DNA from: Bicyclus anynana | Taxonomy: Eukaryota > Arthropoda > Insecta > Lepidoptera > Nymphalidae | Direction of reading: 5' to 3' | Assembly: GCF_947172395.1 (NCBI RefSeq) | Contig: NC_069097.1 | Coordinates: 11,516,142-11,580,141 of the forward strand | DNA length: 64,000 nucleotides | Part shown: one piece after another, positions 9,561 through 19,020 of the stretch | Layout: each line of letters starts with the position of its first letter | How positions within the stretch are numbered: position 1 is the first letter of the stretch | Position numbers and translations under genes: made by a program | The notes under the pieces: generated by a model | What the model was told of the DNA's origin: nothing | Databases searched by the model: none | The model's input: the letters and a program-made list of their open reading frames with translations, nothing else

Positions 9561-11639
9561 TGTTTGATTGCATATTTTTCAGTGACTTGATTCTGTATAT
9601 AACTTAAAGGTGGCATTCTACTTTTTGTTCAAAATAATATAAAGATTCAGTAATCAGTATTTTTAGCATCTTTTTTGATTAATGGTGAGCTTATTCAGCT
9701 GCAGGTAATTTGGTCCTGTATTCAAAGTTGATCCAGTCATGTAAAAAGAGTATTGGATTTTATCAAGTTTGGTGTATGTATCTTTATTGACTTGTATTAT
9801 GTTCCCAGTGGAGTGAGATTGGAAGAATTCAGAGTGCACCTGTTAATATCTTAATAAACTCTTATGCACTATGATTGATATGTTTGGCTAGTCCATGGCA
9901 AGATTGGTAGCAATATTTTTTCCCTGCAGACTGATGTAAAATTTGATGCATTATTTTTAATCATTTTTGCTTTAAGTATTTCCAAACATATTTTTTTGGA
10001 ATAAAATATATTGTATCAGATTTAGTTTACCTATACCATTAATTATTATTCTATTGATTAATGGTTCCGTCTGCGACTGGAATGGATAATGAATCCACAG
10101 AGGGACCCACGTACAACAAGCCAATGACATGGCTAAGTACGGAAACAGCCCAGAAGTAAGAAGAAGAAGAAGAATGGTTACCATTTTAATTAATATCTAA
10201 TTCTAAATTTAATTTATTAATTCCTAAAACTTTAACTAAACATTATTCTAGAATAGCTAATCTGAAGCTCTAAAAAAATAATGAATATAATTTAGCTATT
10301 CCAGAAAAGTGTTTACATAATAAAAATTTCAGAATTTGATATACTTATTAATTTTAAAAATAGAATATTAAATAAAACTAACCATTAATCAATTTATATT
10401 GTGAACGCCTTTAATAATTTTGTCGATAAGTAGAGCAAAGTCAATCAGATCAATTTGTTTTGTTGTTGGCAAACATTCCTTTCTATGTGAGCAAGAATTA
10501 GCAAGATCGAAAAATTAAATTATACATATTTAATCTAGTTTTGGTAAAAGCAATTTATTTTTCTTCTTCTTTCGTTTAGCTAGAGCGCTATAATATTTTA
10601 TTTATGAGCAATATTTATTTATTTGTACGTTTAAAAATTGATTTTGCTTAACCTAAAGAAATAAAATATTAAGTAAAGACCAAACATAAACTTACCTTCT
10701 AACTTATAACAAATTCAAGCACCTAAAAGTAGAGTTAATTAACTAAAACTATTTTAAAGCTTACTCAATATTTATCCCTGAATTTTAAAATTTGCGTTAA
10801 CTTTTTAACTTGGACTTTGACCAAACTTTTAAAATTTGAATTGTGGTACCCCTAGGGCCCTATTACGGTTATTAGTCTGTGGTTTGATTTTGATTAAAAA
10901 TAAAAAATATTTCCGGAAATTATAAATTTAATACAATTTATTTTTATTTAAATAATCTTTCATCTTTGACACTCATTAAAGATTAAATTATAAATTAAAT
11001 ACTTATTAATAAATTATTTTGTATTTGAATTAAAAAAAGCTGTAAGCTGTAAGACGGTCTCTGTCTACTATCAGTATTCGGTTGAGAACATTGACTTAAA
11101 TATCCTTGCTTTGGCCAGGTTCGTCAGAGGAAAATTAAAGTTAAAGGTTGCCACAGATTGATAGTTAAATAACTAAATATTGGCAGGTTTAAAATTGCAC
11201 TCAGAGTTCCAAATTTTAAATGGTACCTAGTATTTACACTCAACTCTAAGACGCAGGATTTTGTGCACCTACCTATTTTTTTAGGCAAACAAGTGAAGTA
11301 GGTAAAATTAACTTACCTACCTAATGTCCGTTTCTACGAAGATGATTCTTATGATCTCTTTTTGTAATACATAATTGCACATCATTATGAAATTAGGTAT
11401 TTAGTAGGTATCTTGAGTTTTTGCTTTATTAACAAAGTTTTGTAATTATTGTTGTACTAGTAATTGCAATGCAAATACTTAAAACATCCACGAGACAAAA
11501 ATTACAGATGTAGAGGTAGATAGGTAGAGTGTAGGAATTCTAATGAGAACTTCTGATGACAAATACTTTGATGACTTTTTTGACATGACGACCTCAAACT
11601 TCTAGACCTCATGAAACATTACAAAGTTAGTAGTCAGGA
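9561..11639. other. AT-rich intergenic DNA with a LINE 3' tail at about 10045-10180
   Basis: No gene is seen. At 10060-10180 the plus strand reads like a LINE C-terminal end finishing in GAAGTAAGAAGAAGAAGAAG, an AAG-type tail. The rest is unique-looking DNA of over 70 % A+T by eye. Confidence 0.35.
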
Positions 11640-12005
11640 ATCCACAGAACATTTTGTACAACTGATTACAATCAAGTAAATTTTTCGTGAGTAGCTTCAT
11701 CTCGATGAGATCGTTTCATCGAGATGAAGCTACTCACGAAAAAATCTATATAAACTACCCTCCTCCCAATGTTATTAAAAGTTTTTACTAACCAGCTGTT
11801 TTTTTTTACTGTTGCATAATTAATATATAACTTAACAGCCACAATGTCCTACGAATTGCGTGGCACAATAACTCATTCCGACACTCAGAAATTTTAATTT
11901 CCTGGTAACTCAGTTAGCTACCAGAATCAAGAATTTTCGTAAATAAAAAAGTTGATCGTCTCATCGAGATCGAGACTCACGAAAAATTAATTGATAGACT
12001 GGACT
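11640..12005. mobile_element. Inverted-repeat element family T2, copy 1, with a perfect internal palindrome
   Basis: The left head (CCACAGAACATTTTGTACAA ... GTGAGTAGCTTCATCTCGAT) recurs inverted at the right end (ATCGAGACTCACGAAAAATT). At about 11690-11755 there is an extra head-to-head palindrome with 28-bp arms. Related copies are at 16045-16245 and 53320-53575. Non-coding. Confidence 0.65.
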
Positions 12006-12623
12006 GGACTATAGCCAATACACAAGAGATGCGACTAATTTGAAATTCATTTATGAAAAATATTTCGTTAAAATAAACTACACACTACTAACCTATCTAC
12101 ATAATGATGTAGGTATAAATGAATTTGCTCATTAATATTTTATCAACGAAAAACATGATACATTTTTGTTCCTACGTTTTTGGACGTGATAACGTCCTAT
12201 AAATCAAGGAACGCCGGGTGCACGCACAATAAAGTGTCACGTAACATGTTCTGGCTAATCCTCTCAGTAAATGTCAGTAAATAAATATTCCTTGGCCTGA
12301 GCCGAGCATGCAAGCGAAAGCGCGGAACATGAAGAGGAAATTCTCAATTTGGTTGGTATTTTTTTTAAATGTATGTACTACTTGAAAACGCCTAAACCCA
12401 TAGATTTACGATTCGGTACAAGTAAACCGATTTGGAAAATTCTGTTTTTGTTTGGAATCCTAGAGACGTTAAGGTACTAAGGTAATAAGTTTTACCTACG
12501 CATTCCTCTATTTGTATCTGAAATATTTTTTCGTTTCGTCCTTTATAGACCCCGTTTGTACGTAGTCGGGTTATAGTTTTTAAATTTTATTTTATAGTGT
12601 AGTGTTTTATAGTGAGTGTGTAG

Positions 12624-12735
12624 TGTAGCGGACGCCCGCGACTTCGTCTGCATGAAACTCGATGTAAACTCTGCCCTACCCCTACCCTACCCCTTTCTTT
12701 TGGATTTCAAATAATATAAAAAAAAATTAACAAAA
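12624..12735 (+). repeat. CTAGC-family element fragment
   Basis: The motif AGCGGACGCCCGCGACTTCG is followed by the CTACCCCTACCC stretch typical of one subtype, also seen at 23678 and 37660. The 3' part is missing. Confidence 0.6.
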
Positions 12736-13185
12736 AAAAAACATCAAATTCGGAGCTGTTCTTGAGGACTTCCAAGGAAAATACTTTATTGACGCGACAA
12801 AGGAACCCTTCTTACCCTTCTTAATTACATTTTACATGACATTTACCATGATGTTTGTCAAATGAGCAAAAATCACTTAAGTATCCTCTGACACTCTCAT
12901 AATACCGTTGATGGTTACTTTCTCTGTCTACAACAACAATCATCGTTGCTGGAACGCAATGTCAGATATTTGACATTGACATTGACGTAATTGGCTTTGA
13001 TTAGAGAAAGATTGTGATTTGATTTTCAAATGTGTTACAATTTTTATTGATTAGCGATTTGTGGATAAATAATAAAATTTATAGCTTTATTACAACAATT
13101 AATAATTATAAGTATAACATGCCAGTAGTTAATAGTTTGCAGTACCACTAACACTGTAGTATGTGATAGAACAAACGACGATAAA
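12736..13185 (+). promoter_or_regulatory. Probable promoter and 5' UTR region of CNEP1R1
   Basis: This is the 450 bp before the start codon. It contains a tandem TTTGACATTGACATTGACGT at about 12971-12990, but no TATA box is convincing. The assignment rests only on position; the transcription start is unknown. Confidence 0.3.
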
Positions 13186-13213
13186 ATGTCTTTAGAACAG
13201 ACCGCCTGTGATG
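13186..13213 (+). CDS. CNEP1R1: CNEP1R1 exon 1
   Basis: ATG is at 13186-13188 and the donor GTAAGT begins at 13214. It encodes MSLEQTACD plus one base. It is short and easily missed, but the phase and the conserved SLEQ support it. Confidence 0.9.
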
Positions 13214-15826
13214 GTAAGTTGATAAATGTAATGTAATAATAAGTTAAAATTACGCCCTTTAGCGGATTTTAACAATCCTTTTCTGAATGAATGTGATATT
13301 ATGTCACAACAGAGAACAGAATAGAACAAGGAAATTATATCTTGCAAAGCGGGAAACAGTTTTATTTGTTGTCTGCCGATCATATTCTTAATCCTCTGGC
13401 TTTTTTTTAAACTTTAAAATTACAGGTAGTTAACTACAGGGAAAACGATCTTAATGTTGCTAACGTTAATTTACTAAGTAAACTTTTTGGTTTCAAAGGT
13501 AAATTTCATTGAGAAGAGTAATTTCCAAAATTAAAATAATAAAAGATAGATGTAGAACAATTTAATTACACAATTTTGATTTTGAGTTGTAGGTATAAAA
13601 ACAAATTTGGAAAACAATTAGGCTTTTGATATACTTAAAGATAGCACAAATGCATTTGTGTGTGTAAAATAAGGAATTTCAGCACAGTATCTTCTCTGTT
13701 GTTCCTTGTACTTTTTTGCACTTGGCCACCATGGTTACGGTTGAGCGTAGGTCCTTTGCCAGTGGTTAAAGCTGGAGTCTCTTAAGTTACATTACCTTAA
13801 CAAATCACTCAGGTTGCGGAATGGCTCATGGAGTGTTTCTGAGGAACCAATGTAGGCTGCACATTATTCTGATAAACTTTAGTATCTAAGCATAAGATGT
13901 ATTGCTATTAGAAACAACCATTACTTGCCAACATCTAAGTGAGTCTGCACACGGGCCATACGCTATATCCACAAAAGCTGCTACAAGAAGCAAGAAGGGG
14001 CCACAAAGGTCGACACTTTTGGTTTTGTGGCTGCTACTTTTTTATCATACATGCAGTAGCATAATCGCGCGAGTGGCGTGTTGCGGCGGTTTGTACCAAC
14101 GTTAAGTGACCAGTGAGGGCCACAAGAAGCGAGCAGCGACGATTGTAGCATGTTTAACCACCGGCGTCAACTGTGTGCGGCGAGTCCATATAAAATGTAT
14201 GAAACTACTGTTTTCCATTCTAAAAGTATAATCGCTGACGTTTCATGTTCCTGCTCTTACAGACTTGAAGGCTTTTGAGAGGCGTCTCACAGAAGTCATA
14301 GCATGTCTCCAGCCAGCCACTATGAGATGGAGAAGTAAGTTAGCCTATAGACCACTTTCTAATTTAACTGGTTCCAGTGGACCCCTGCTAAATTTCTATC
14401 CAAAACTCAACAAAAAAAGGATTCACCTATTTTCATCAACAGCCACCACACAAAATACAGTTTTCAAAAAAAAAATTGTGATTATTGATTACTTAGTTAA
14501 TTAATGAATTATTTATGCTGTGAGTGGATGACAAAAAGTAAAATTGTCCAGGGAAAAAGTTATTTCAGCAACTTTAATTTTTGATATCTACTTACAGCAC
14601 AAGGAAACTATCAATTCACAAATGTTTTATGTAGAAAACTCCTATTTGAAACCAGATAAATGTTTGTAGAGCCCCACTTGCAATTCGTGAACCCCCATTT
14701 TTATGTCACATCAACATAGACCCCCACGAGTCTTCTGTAGACCCCTTGGGGTCCACTGGACCACTTTGGGAATTGATGTATTATAGTTTCTGAATGTCTT
14801 TTTATAGTTCTCCTGGCAGTGGTATCGGTATGCACCGCTATAGCTGCCTGGCACTGGCTGACTGATCCACTCACACCAGTAGTGTCATTGACACAGTCAT
14901 TATGGAATCATCCCTTCTTTGCATTCACTTCTACATTTTTAGGTAAGACTTGTATTTCTTTAACAAACTGGTTGTCAATTATGTTGAAAAGCTTATGTAA
15001 CAATAATTGTGATACATAGTTAAAAATTATGATAAATGCTTGTATGTAAATCACTATAGCTTGACAACTTCGTTTGTAACATTCCTGATGTTGCGCTCGG
15101 GGCGTCGCTGATGTAGCGATGAATGAAAAACCCACGACCGATGCACGTCAGTTCCACGCACGCACAATTTCACACCTGCACAGTCTTTCCGGCCGTCGCC
15201 CGCATATCATGGGAGTGTAATCAATGAACTTGCCAGATTTTATGATGAAACTAGTTAACAAGTGTTTTTTCCTGTTCATGATGTAGATAGTTTTTTTTTC
15301 ATACTAAATAAACAAAAATGGTTTCTGACAAATATCTCAATAACATTTTGAACATTCGGCACGCTAGTTTTTGAAGATTGGTTAGGATAGGTTTCACTTT
15401 TAGACCCACTAGGTGGCGTTTAGATTTTTTCTACATCTTAACAAAATCTTTTTGCACTCATATTAACCATTTATGAGTAAAAGTTAAATATGTTTTACAT
15501 ACCAGAGAATTTCCCTAATTCTCTGCATGTGTGAAGTCTGCCAATCCGCATTAGGCCAGTGTGGTGGACTATTGGCCTAACCCCTCTCATTCTAAGAGGA
15601 GACTCGAGCTCAGCAGTGAGCCGAATATGGGTTGATAACGATGACTTAATAGTAAATTCACTATACATATTTTGTTTCAGTGTTATTGTTTATGATGGGA
15701 GTGCATAGAAAAGTGATTGCACCGAGTATCATAACAGCTCGGACAAGGTCCGTCCTCAATGATTTCAACATGTCTTGCGATGAAACTGGGAAGCTGATTC
15801 TGAAGCCACGACCCGCAAACTCCTAA
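13186..15826 (+). CDS. CNEP1R1: Nuclear envelope phosphatase-regulatory subunit 1 (CNEP1R1/TMEM188)
   Basis: Four exons (13186-13213, 14263-14334, 14808-14942, 15681-15826) encode 126 residues; the human protein has 125. In other animals it activates and stabilises the phosphatase CTDNEP1 in the ER/nuclear envelope, which dephosphorylates lipin, controlling phosphatidic acid use and nuclear membrane growth. Family blocks are clear: DLKAFERRLTE, CLQPATMRWR, SLWNHPFF, VIAPSIITAR and the C-terminal NMSCDETGKLILKPRP. Two hydrophobic spans (about residues 36-53 and 76-96) fit the known double-pass topology. Exons 1-3 all end in phase 1. The start is the first ATG of a tiny 28-bp coding exon, giving MSLEQ, as in vertebrates (MNSLEQ). 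A hAT-like element sits just after the stop codon. The gene is divergent from ECI1 and convergent with CYRI. Confidence 0.97.
13214..14262 (+). other. CNEP1R1 intron 1
   Basis: About 1.05 kb. The 13925-14205 part is GC-richer, has several AAGAAGC/GCCACAA motifs and inverted GTGTGCGG/CACACGGG-like ends, and may be an unclassified DNA element. Nothing else is recognised. Confidence 0.4.
14263..14334 (+). CDS. CNEP1R1: CNEP1R1 exon 2
   Basis: The acceptor CTCTTACAG ends at 14262 and the donor GTAAGT starts at 14335. It encodes DLKAFERRLTEVIACLQPA and TMRWR, the conserved cytosolic lead-in to the first membrane span. Confidence 0.97.
14335..14807. mobile_element. CNEP1R1 intron 2, largely a hAT-like MITE
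   Basis: The 473-bp intron contains CCAGTGGACCCCTGC near the left (14372-14386) and GGGGTCCACTGGACCACTTT near the right (14748-14767). These are inverted relatives, typical of hAT-derived non-autonomous elements. Outer ends and the target duplication are not resolved. Confidence 0.45.
14808..14942 (+). CDS. CNEP1R1: CNEP1R1 exon 3
   Basis: The acceptor TTTTTATAG ends at 14807 and the donor GTAAGA begins at 14943. It encodes membrane span 1 (LLAVVSVCTAIAAWHWL), the LTDPLTP loop, and SLWNHPFFAF leading into span 2. Confidence 0.97.
15052..15235. mobile_element. MITE family T1, copy 2, in CNEP1R1 intron 3
   Basis: Ends are TATAGCTTGACAACTTCGTT on the left and GTAATCAATGAACTTGCCAG on the right, inverted relatives of each other. 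The body shares GATGAATGAAAAACCCACGA with copy 1. It appears complete. Confidence 0.75.
15502..15646 (+). mobile_element. SINE-B, 3' half, in CNEP1R1 intron 3
   Basis: It runs from CCAGAGAATTTCCCTAATTC through GAAGTCTGCCAATCCGCATT to GAATATGGGTTGATAACGAT. The tRNA-like head is missing. It is in the same orientation as the gene. Confidence 0.75.
15681..15826 (+). CDS. CNEP1R1: CNEP1R1 exon 4 (terminal)
   Basis: The acceptor TTGTTTCAG ends at 15680 and the stop TAA is at 15824-15826. It encodes the rest of span 2, then KVIAPSIITARTRSV and the conserved tail ending KPRPANS. Confidence 0.97.
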
Positions 15827-16044
15827 AATAGTTAATGTGTTCTCCAATGGCGAGCACAGGCTTTTTAACTAGGGTATGCACAATAGGTGCAAAATGGAAA
15901 ATTCCTGTCGCAATACAGGTTCGTAATGAGTTCTTAGGGTAGGCAGGGCATTTTTGCATCTATGGTGTGATCGCTACTGATGGCATGCATTGACAGACTA
16001 AAAAAAGCACTGCCTACCCTGAGCTGCTCATTACAAACCTGTAT

Positions 16045-16245
16045 TTGATAGTCAGGGATCCATAGAACATTTTGTACAATAGATTACTAACAAAATTATT
16101 TTTTTGTAGACGCTCAAAAATTTTCATTTCCTGGTAACACAATTAACTACTAGAATCAAGAATTTTCGTAAATATAAAAAGTTGATCGTCTCATCAAGAT
16201 GTAGCTACTCTCGAAAAATTAACTTGATAGTAATCAAAGTGCCTA
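16045..16245. mobile_element. Family T2 element, copy 2, nested in the hAT-like element
   Basis: The head ATCCATAGAACATTTTGTAC at left and the inverted head TTAACTTGATAGTAATCAA at right surround a body shared with 11800-11995 (GAATCAAGAATTTTCGTAAA). Non-coding. Confidence 0.65.
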
Positions 16246-16267
16246 GTAGAAGTTTTCAATATTTTCA

Positions 16268-16390
16268 TACTGTGACGATCGCGTAAACGCAAACGCGAAT
16301 GTATATGGAATTAAAACAGATGTCCCACTAGGTGGCGCTGTTTCAATTCCTTACAATTTCGCGTTTACGTTACGCGACCGTCATAGTGTG
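16268..16390. mobile_element. Short TIR element (about 122 bp) nested in the hAT-like element
   Basis: The left arm CTGTGACGATCGCGTAAACG is mirrored by the right arm CGTTACGCGACCGTCATAGT with a few mismatches, each followed by inverted CGCGAA/TTCGCG. The centre has CCCACTAGGTGGCGCTG. Confidence 0.65.
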
Positions 16391-16569
16391 AAAACTGCAA
16401 CTAGACACTCAGTTGTAAAAAATGTTCTAATTATCCCGGACTATGAATGTGTAATTTGTGCATACAGTGCCTAACCTAGTTAAAAGCCTTATGCACGCCA
16501 CTGGTGTTCTTTGTATATAAACATATTGTTTAAGTAAAATGTTGTTTCAATTCTGTTAATATGTCAACA

Positions 16570-16575
16570 AATAAA
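16570..16575 (+). terminator. Poly(A) signal AATAAA of CNEP1R1
   Basis: This is the first AATAAA seen after the stop codon. Without the inserted element the 3' UTR would be about 90 bp; with it, about 750 bp. TTTATT motifs at 16598-16610 could serve the opposite strand. Confidence 0.5.
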
Positions 16576-16862
16576 ACCAATTATAGAGAGACTATTTGTT
16601 TATTTATTTTATTATAACTTTGGTGTGTTTATTACATAATAAATAAATGATAACTAAGAAAATAGGTTTTAATTTACACATTTTGAAACAAGTATCATCA
16701 AAATCAATTGACTGGACCACAGGAACAAGTTGAAAGGCATTGCTTTACGCCACGAAAATCTTGTCAAGTCAAAGAAAGTATTATTACAATAAATTAGATT
16801 TAATAATAATTGCTAACCAACATGAATTTGATTTGGCTAAACACATTGGCGTTGTGTATTGC

Positions 16863-16953
16863 ATAATATACTCAGAGGCACAATTATCCGCCCACTTTAA
16901 TATACTCGCGTCATATTAAAGTAGGCGGATAATTGTGCCTCTGAGTATATTAT
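16863..16953. repeat. Near-perfect hairpin, 41-bp arms, 9-base loop
   Basis: Arms are 16863-16903 and 16913-16953 with a single mismatch; the loop is ACTCGCGTC. The arms contain CTCAGAGGCACAATTATCCG. It is either a foldback MITE or a recent palindromic insertion, between the convergent ends of CNEP1R1 and CYRI. Confidence 0.85.
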
Positions 16954-17879
16954 TTATTTATGTTCCCGTGCCATAAACCATTTCATACTAAGAACAACAG
17001 TTAGACTACCAATATATGTTACATAATATAATACATAAAATATTTTGCTACGTAATATACTTAATATTATAGTGTATTAAATTTTTCAATAAAGGAATTA
17101 AAATTTTAACATATCACAATATTTTAAAAGCAATTCAATTATACTATAAATAACTATAGTAAATTATATTATTAAGTAGAAATAGTATTAGTAATTTTCA
17201 ATTTTTTTCAATATTATGCAAAAGTATCAATCCAATAAATTGTGGTTATTGAATTGATTTTACATAACCGTATGTGATTGACTTTATCATAACTTGTATA
17301 AATAAACAGATATTTTAGTATTTACCTACATATTTTTATACATTTATTAATTGTATTTCTATCAACAAATTCAAACAGTGTGTCACATGTGTGCAAACAA
17401 TTTTGCACACATTCGATCGCGTTAAATTAAACTTAAATTTATACGGCAGTTACCAACTCTCCAAAATTTATTCCTAAAGTTCGTGTCAAAAACCCCTAAA
17501 AACGCCTTAATTATTGAGCTGTCCCCCTAAAAAATATAATTCATAATAATTTAGAAATAATATGCTGTAATATGTTTCAAAAATCAATATTTAATACAGA
17601 CGAAATATTACGTCTTTATCTGAAGATTCAGATTTTTTTAAATCATACATGTAGACAATGAATAAATTTAACAATTTTTTTTATTCGATGAAAATCGCCG
17701 CCAGTTGCCTCAGAGTGATTGTAGAATAACGTATTATATGTCGTTATAAGTCGCTAGGTCAAGAAAGAATTATTAAAATTATCATCAATTTAAAAATATT
17801 AAAGAGTTAAAAAATCCCTGAAATACCCCTAAAAAAATCCCATTTCACTTATTTGCCCCCTAAATCTGGGGGGAAAACC

Positions 17880-18015
17880 CTAAGTTGGGAACCCTGTTAT
17901 ACGGAATTGAAAAGTAGATGGCGCAATTTCACTTTAATTTTAATATCTACTTTTACGCCATCTAGTTACAGCAATAGAAAACAGTCCGTGATTAGATTGC
18001 GCCATTTCATTTCTA
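17880..18015. mobile_element. Short GCGCCATCT element, copy 1
   Basis: GAATTGAAAAGTAGATGGCG at left, an inner CGCCATCTAGTTACAGCAAT, and GATTGCGCCATTTCATTTC at right are matched by the copy at 22385-22515. It is a MITE-like family of about 130 bp. Confidence 0.6.
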
Positions 18016-18904
18016 TACAAATTCAAGTTTACTTTTTGCGATGGAATAATTACAAACTCGCACCACACAGATTTTGTAACACAAACATTGATTATTATGA
18101 TTTGGACATTGTCAGTTACAAAAACGTGTACATGTATTTATTTCACTTCCTGGTAAATAGTAGTTTTAAATAGGATACATAAATTCGAATTTAATAAACC
18201 TTGAAGACAACAACTGTACGTAATCAATAATAACTACATATTTATATATAAACAACAATATTGTGCTAACCGTGCAAGAAATACAATAAATAGGTAACTA
18301 ATTATCTATTTTTTTTTTCATGAATATTTAATACTTGGTACAACTACACTAAGAATTTAATGTTCGTGCATAAGTATAATTACATAATGAAATTCCGATA
18401 AACTAATTTTAATATATATTTTTCTAGTAATATAAAGAATAATAAAAACATACTACTTGTAAATAATCATTAATATTAAGCAGATAGTGGTATATTGTAT
18501 TCCCAATGATTATTTTTCCGTGAACTTTTTACTACTACGATTGATTAACATCGTTTTGGGATTTAGGGTCAAAGCTTATTCACCTTGCTTCTTTATATGG
18601 CCTGGTATGAACATAGGCTCATTACCTCATCTCGGTAGAGTAGCATGGCTCTTATGGGCCTTGGAGTTAGGACTCTATATAATGGACGACAAAAATGCCA
18701 TATATCGTATTTTAGCTGTACAAAAGTTAATATTTACTCTACAATAGGGCTTGCCGTTAAATATGGGATATTTACTAACTACGAGTACAGTAATAGTAGG
18801 TTTTGTGCAACACGATTTACACAAGCGGTGGAAGACTTTGCTAAGTGAAAGACTTATGCCCTATTTAATGTTATTACTTGTATGCTGGCATCCCTACGTG
18901 GTTA

Positions 18905-19020
18905 TGACATCCAGGTGACCCGCACCTAGAGTTTTACTTCTACGTATTTCATTTGATAATCTGAATTCTGTGAATGCCCTTTCAGCTTCTGTTTGTATGC
19001 CAGTCAATGCCTTCAAAGCA
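18905..19020 (-). pseudogene. Relic of a hAT transposase C-terminal dimerisation domain
   Basis: The minus strand reads LKALTGIQTEAERAFTEFRL, then SNEIRRSKT, with a stop after about 40 codons. It resembles the AER-FS-L---K--LR pattern of hAT-family dimerisation domains. It is short and isolated with no other transposase blocks, so the call is tentative. Confidence 0.35.

Larger units (their letters stand above)
15845..16503. mobile_element. hAT-like non-autonomous element in the CNEP1R1 3' UTR
   Basis: Ends are CAATGGCGAGCACAGGC at left and GCCTTATGCACGCCACTG at right; reverse-complemented, the right end begins CAGTGGCGTGCATAAGGC. About 45 bp of each end match at roughly 80 % by eye. Flanks GTGTTCTC (15837-15844) and GTGTTCTT (16504-16511) agree at 7 of 8 bases, the 8-bp duplication expected of hAT transposons. 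It starts 18 bp after the stop codon and contains two other inverted-repeat elements. No transposase is present. Confidence 0.75.
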
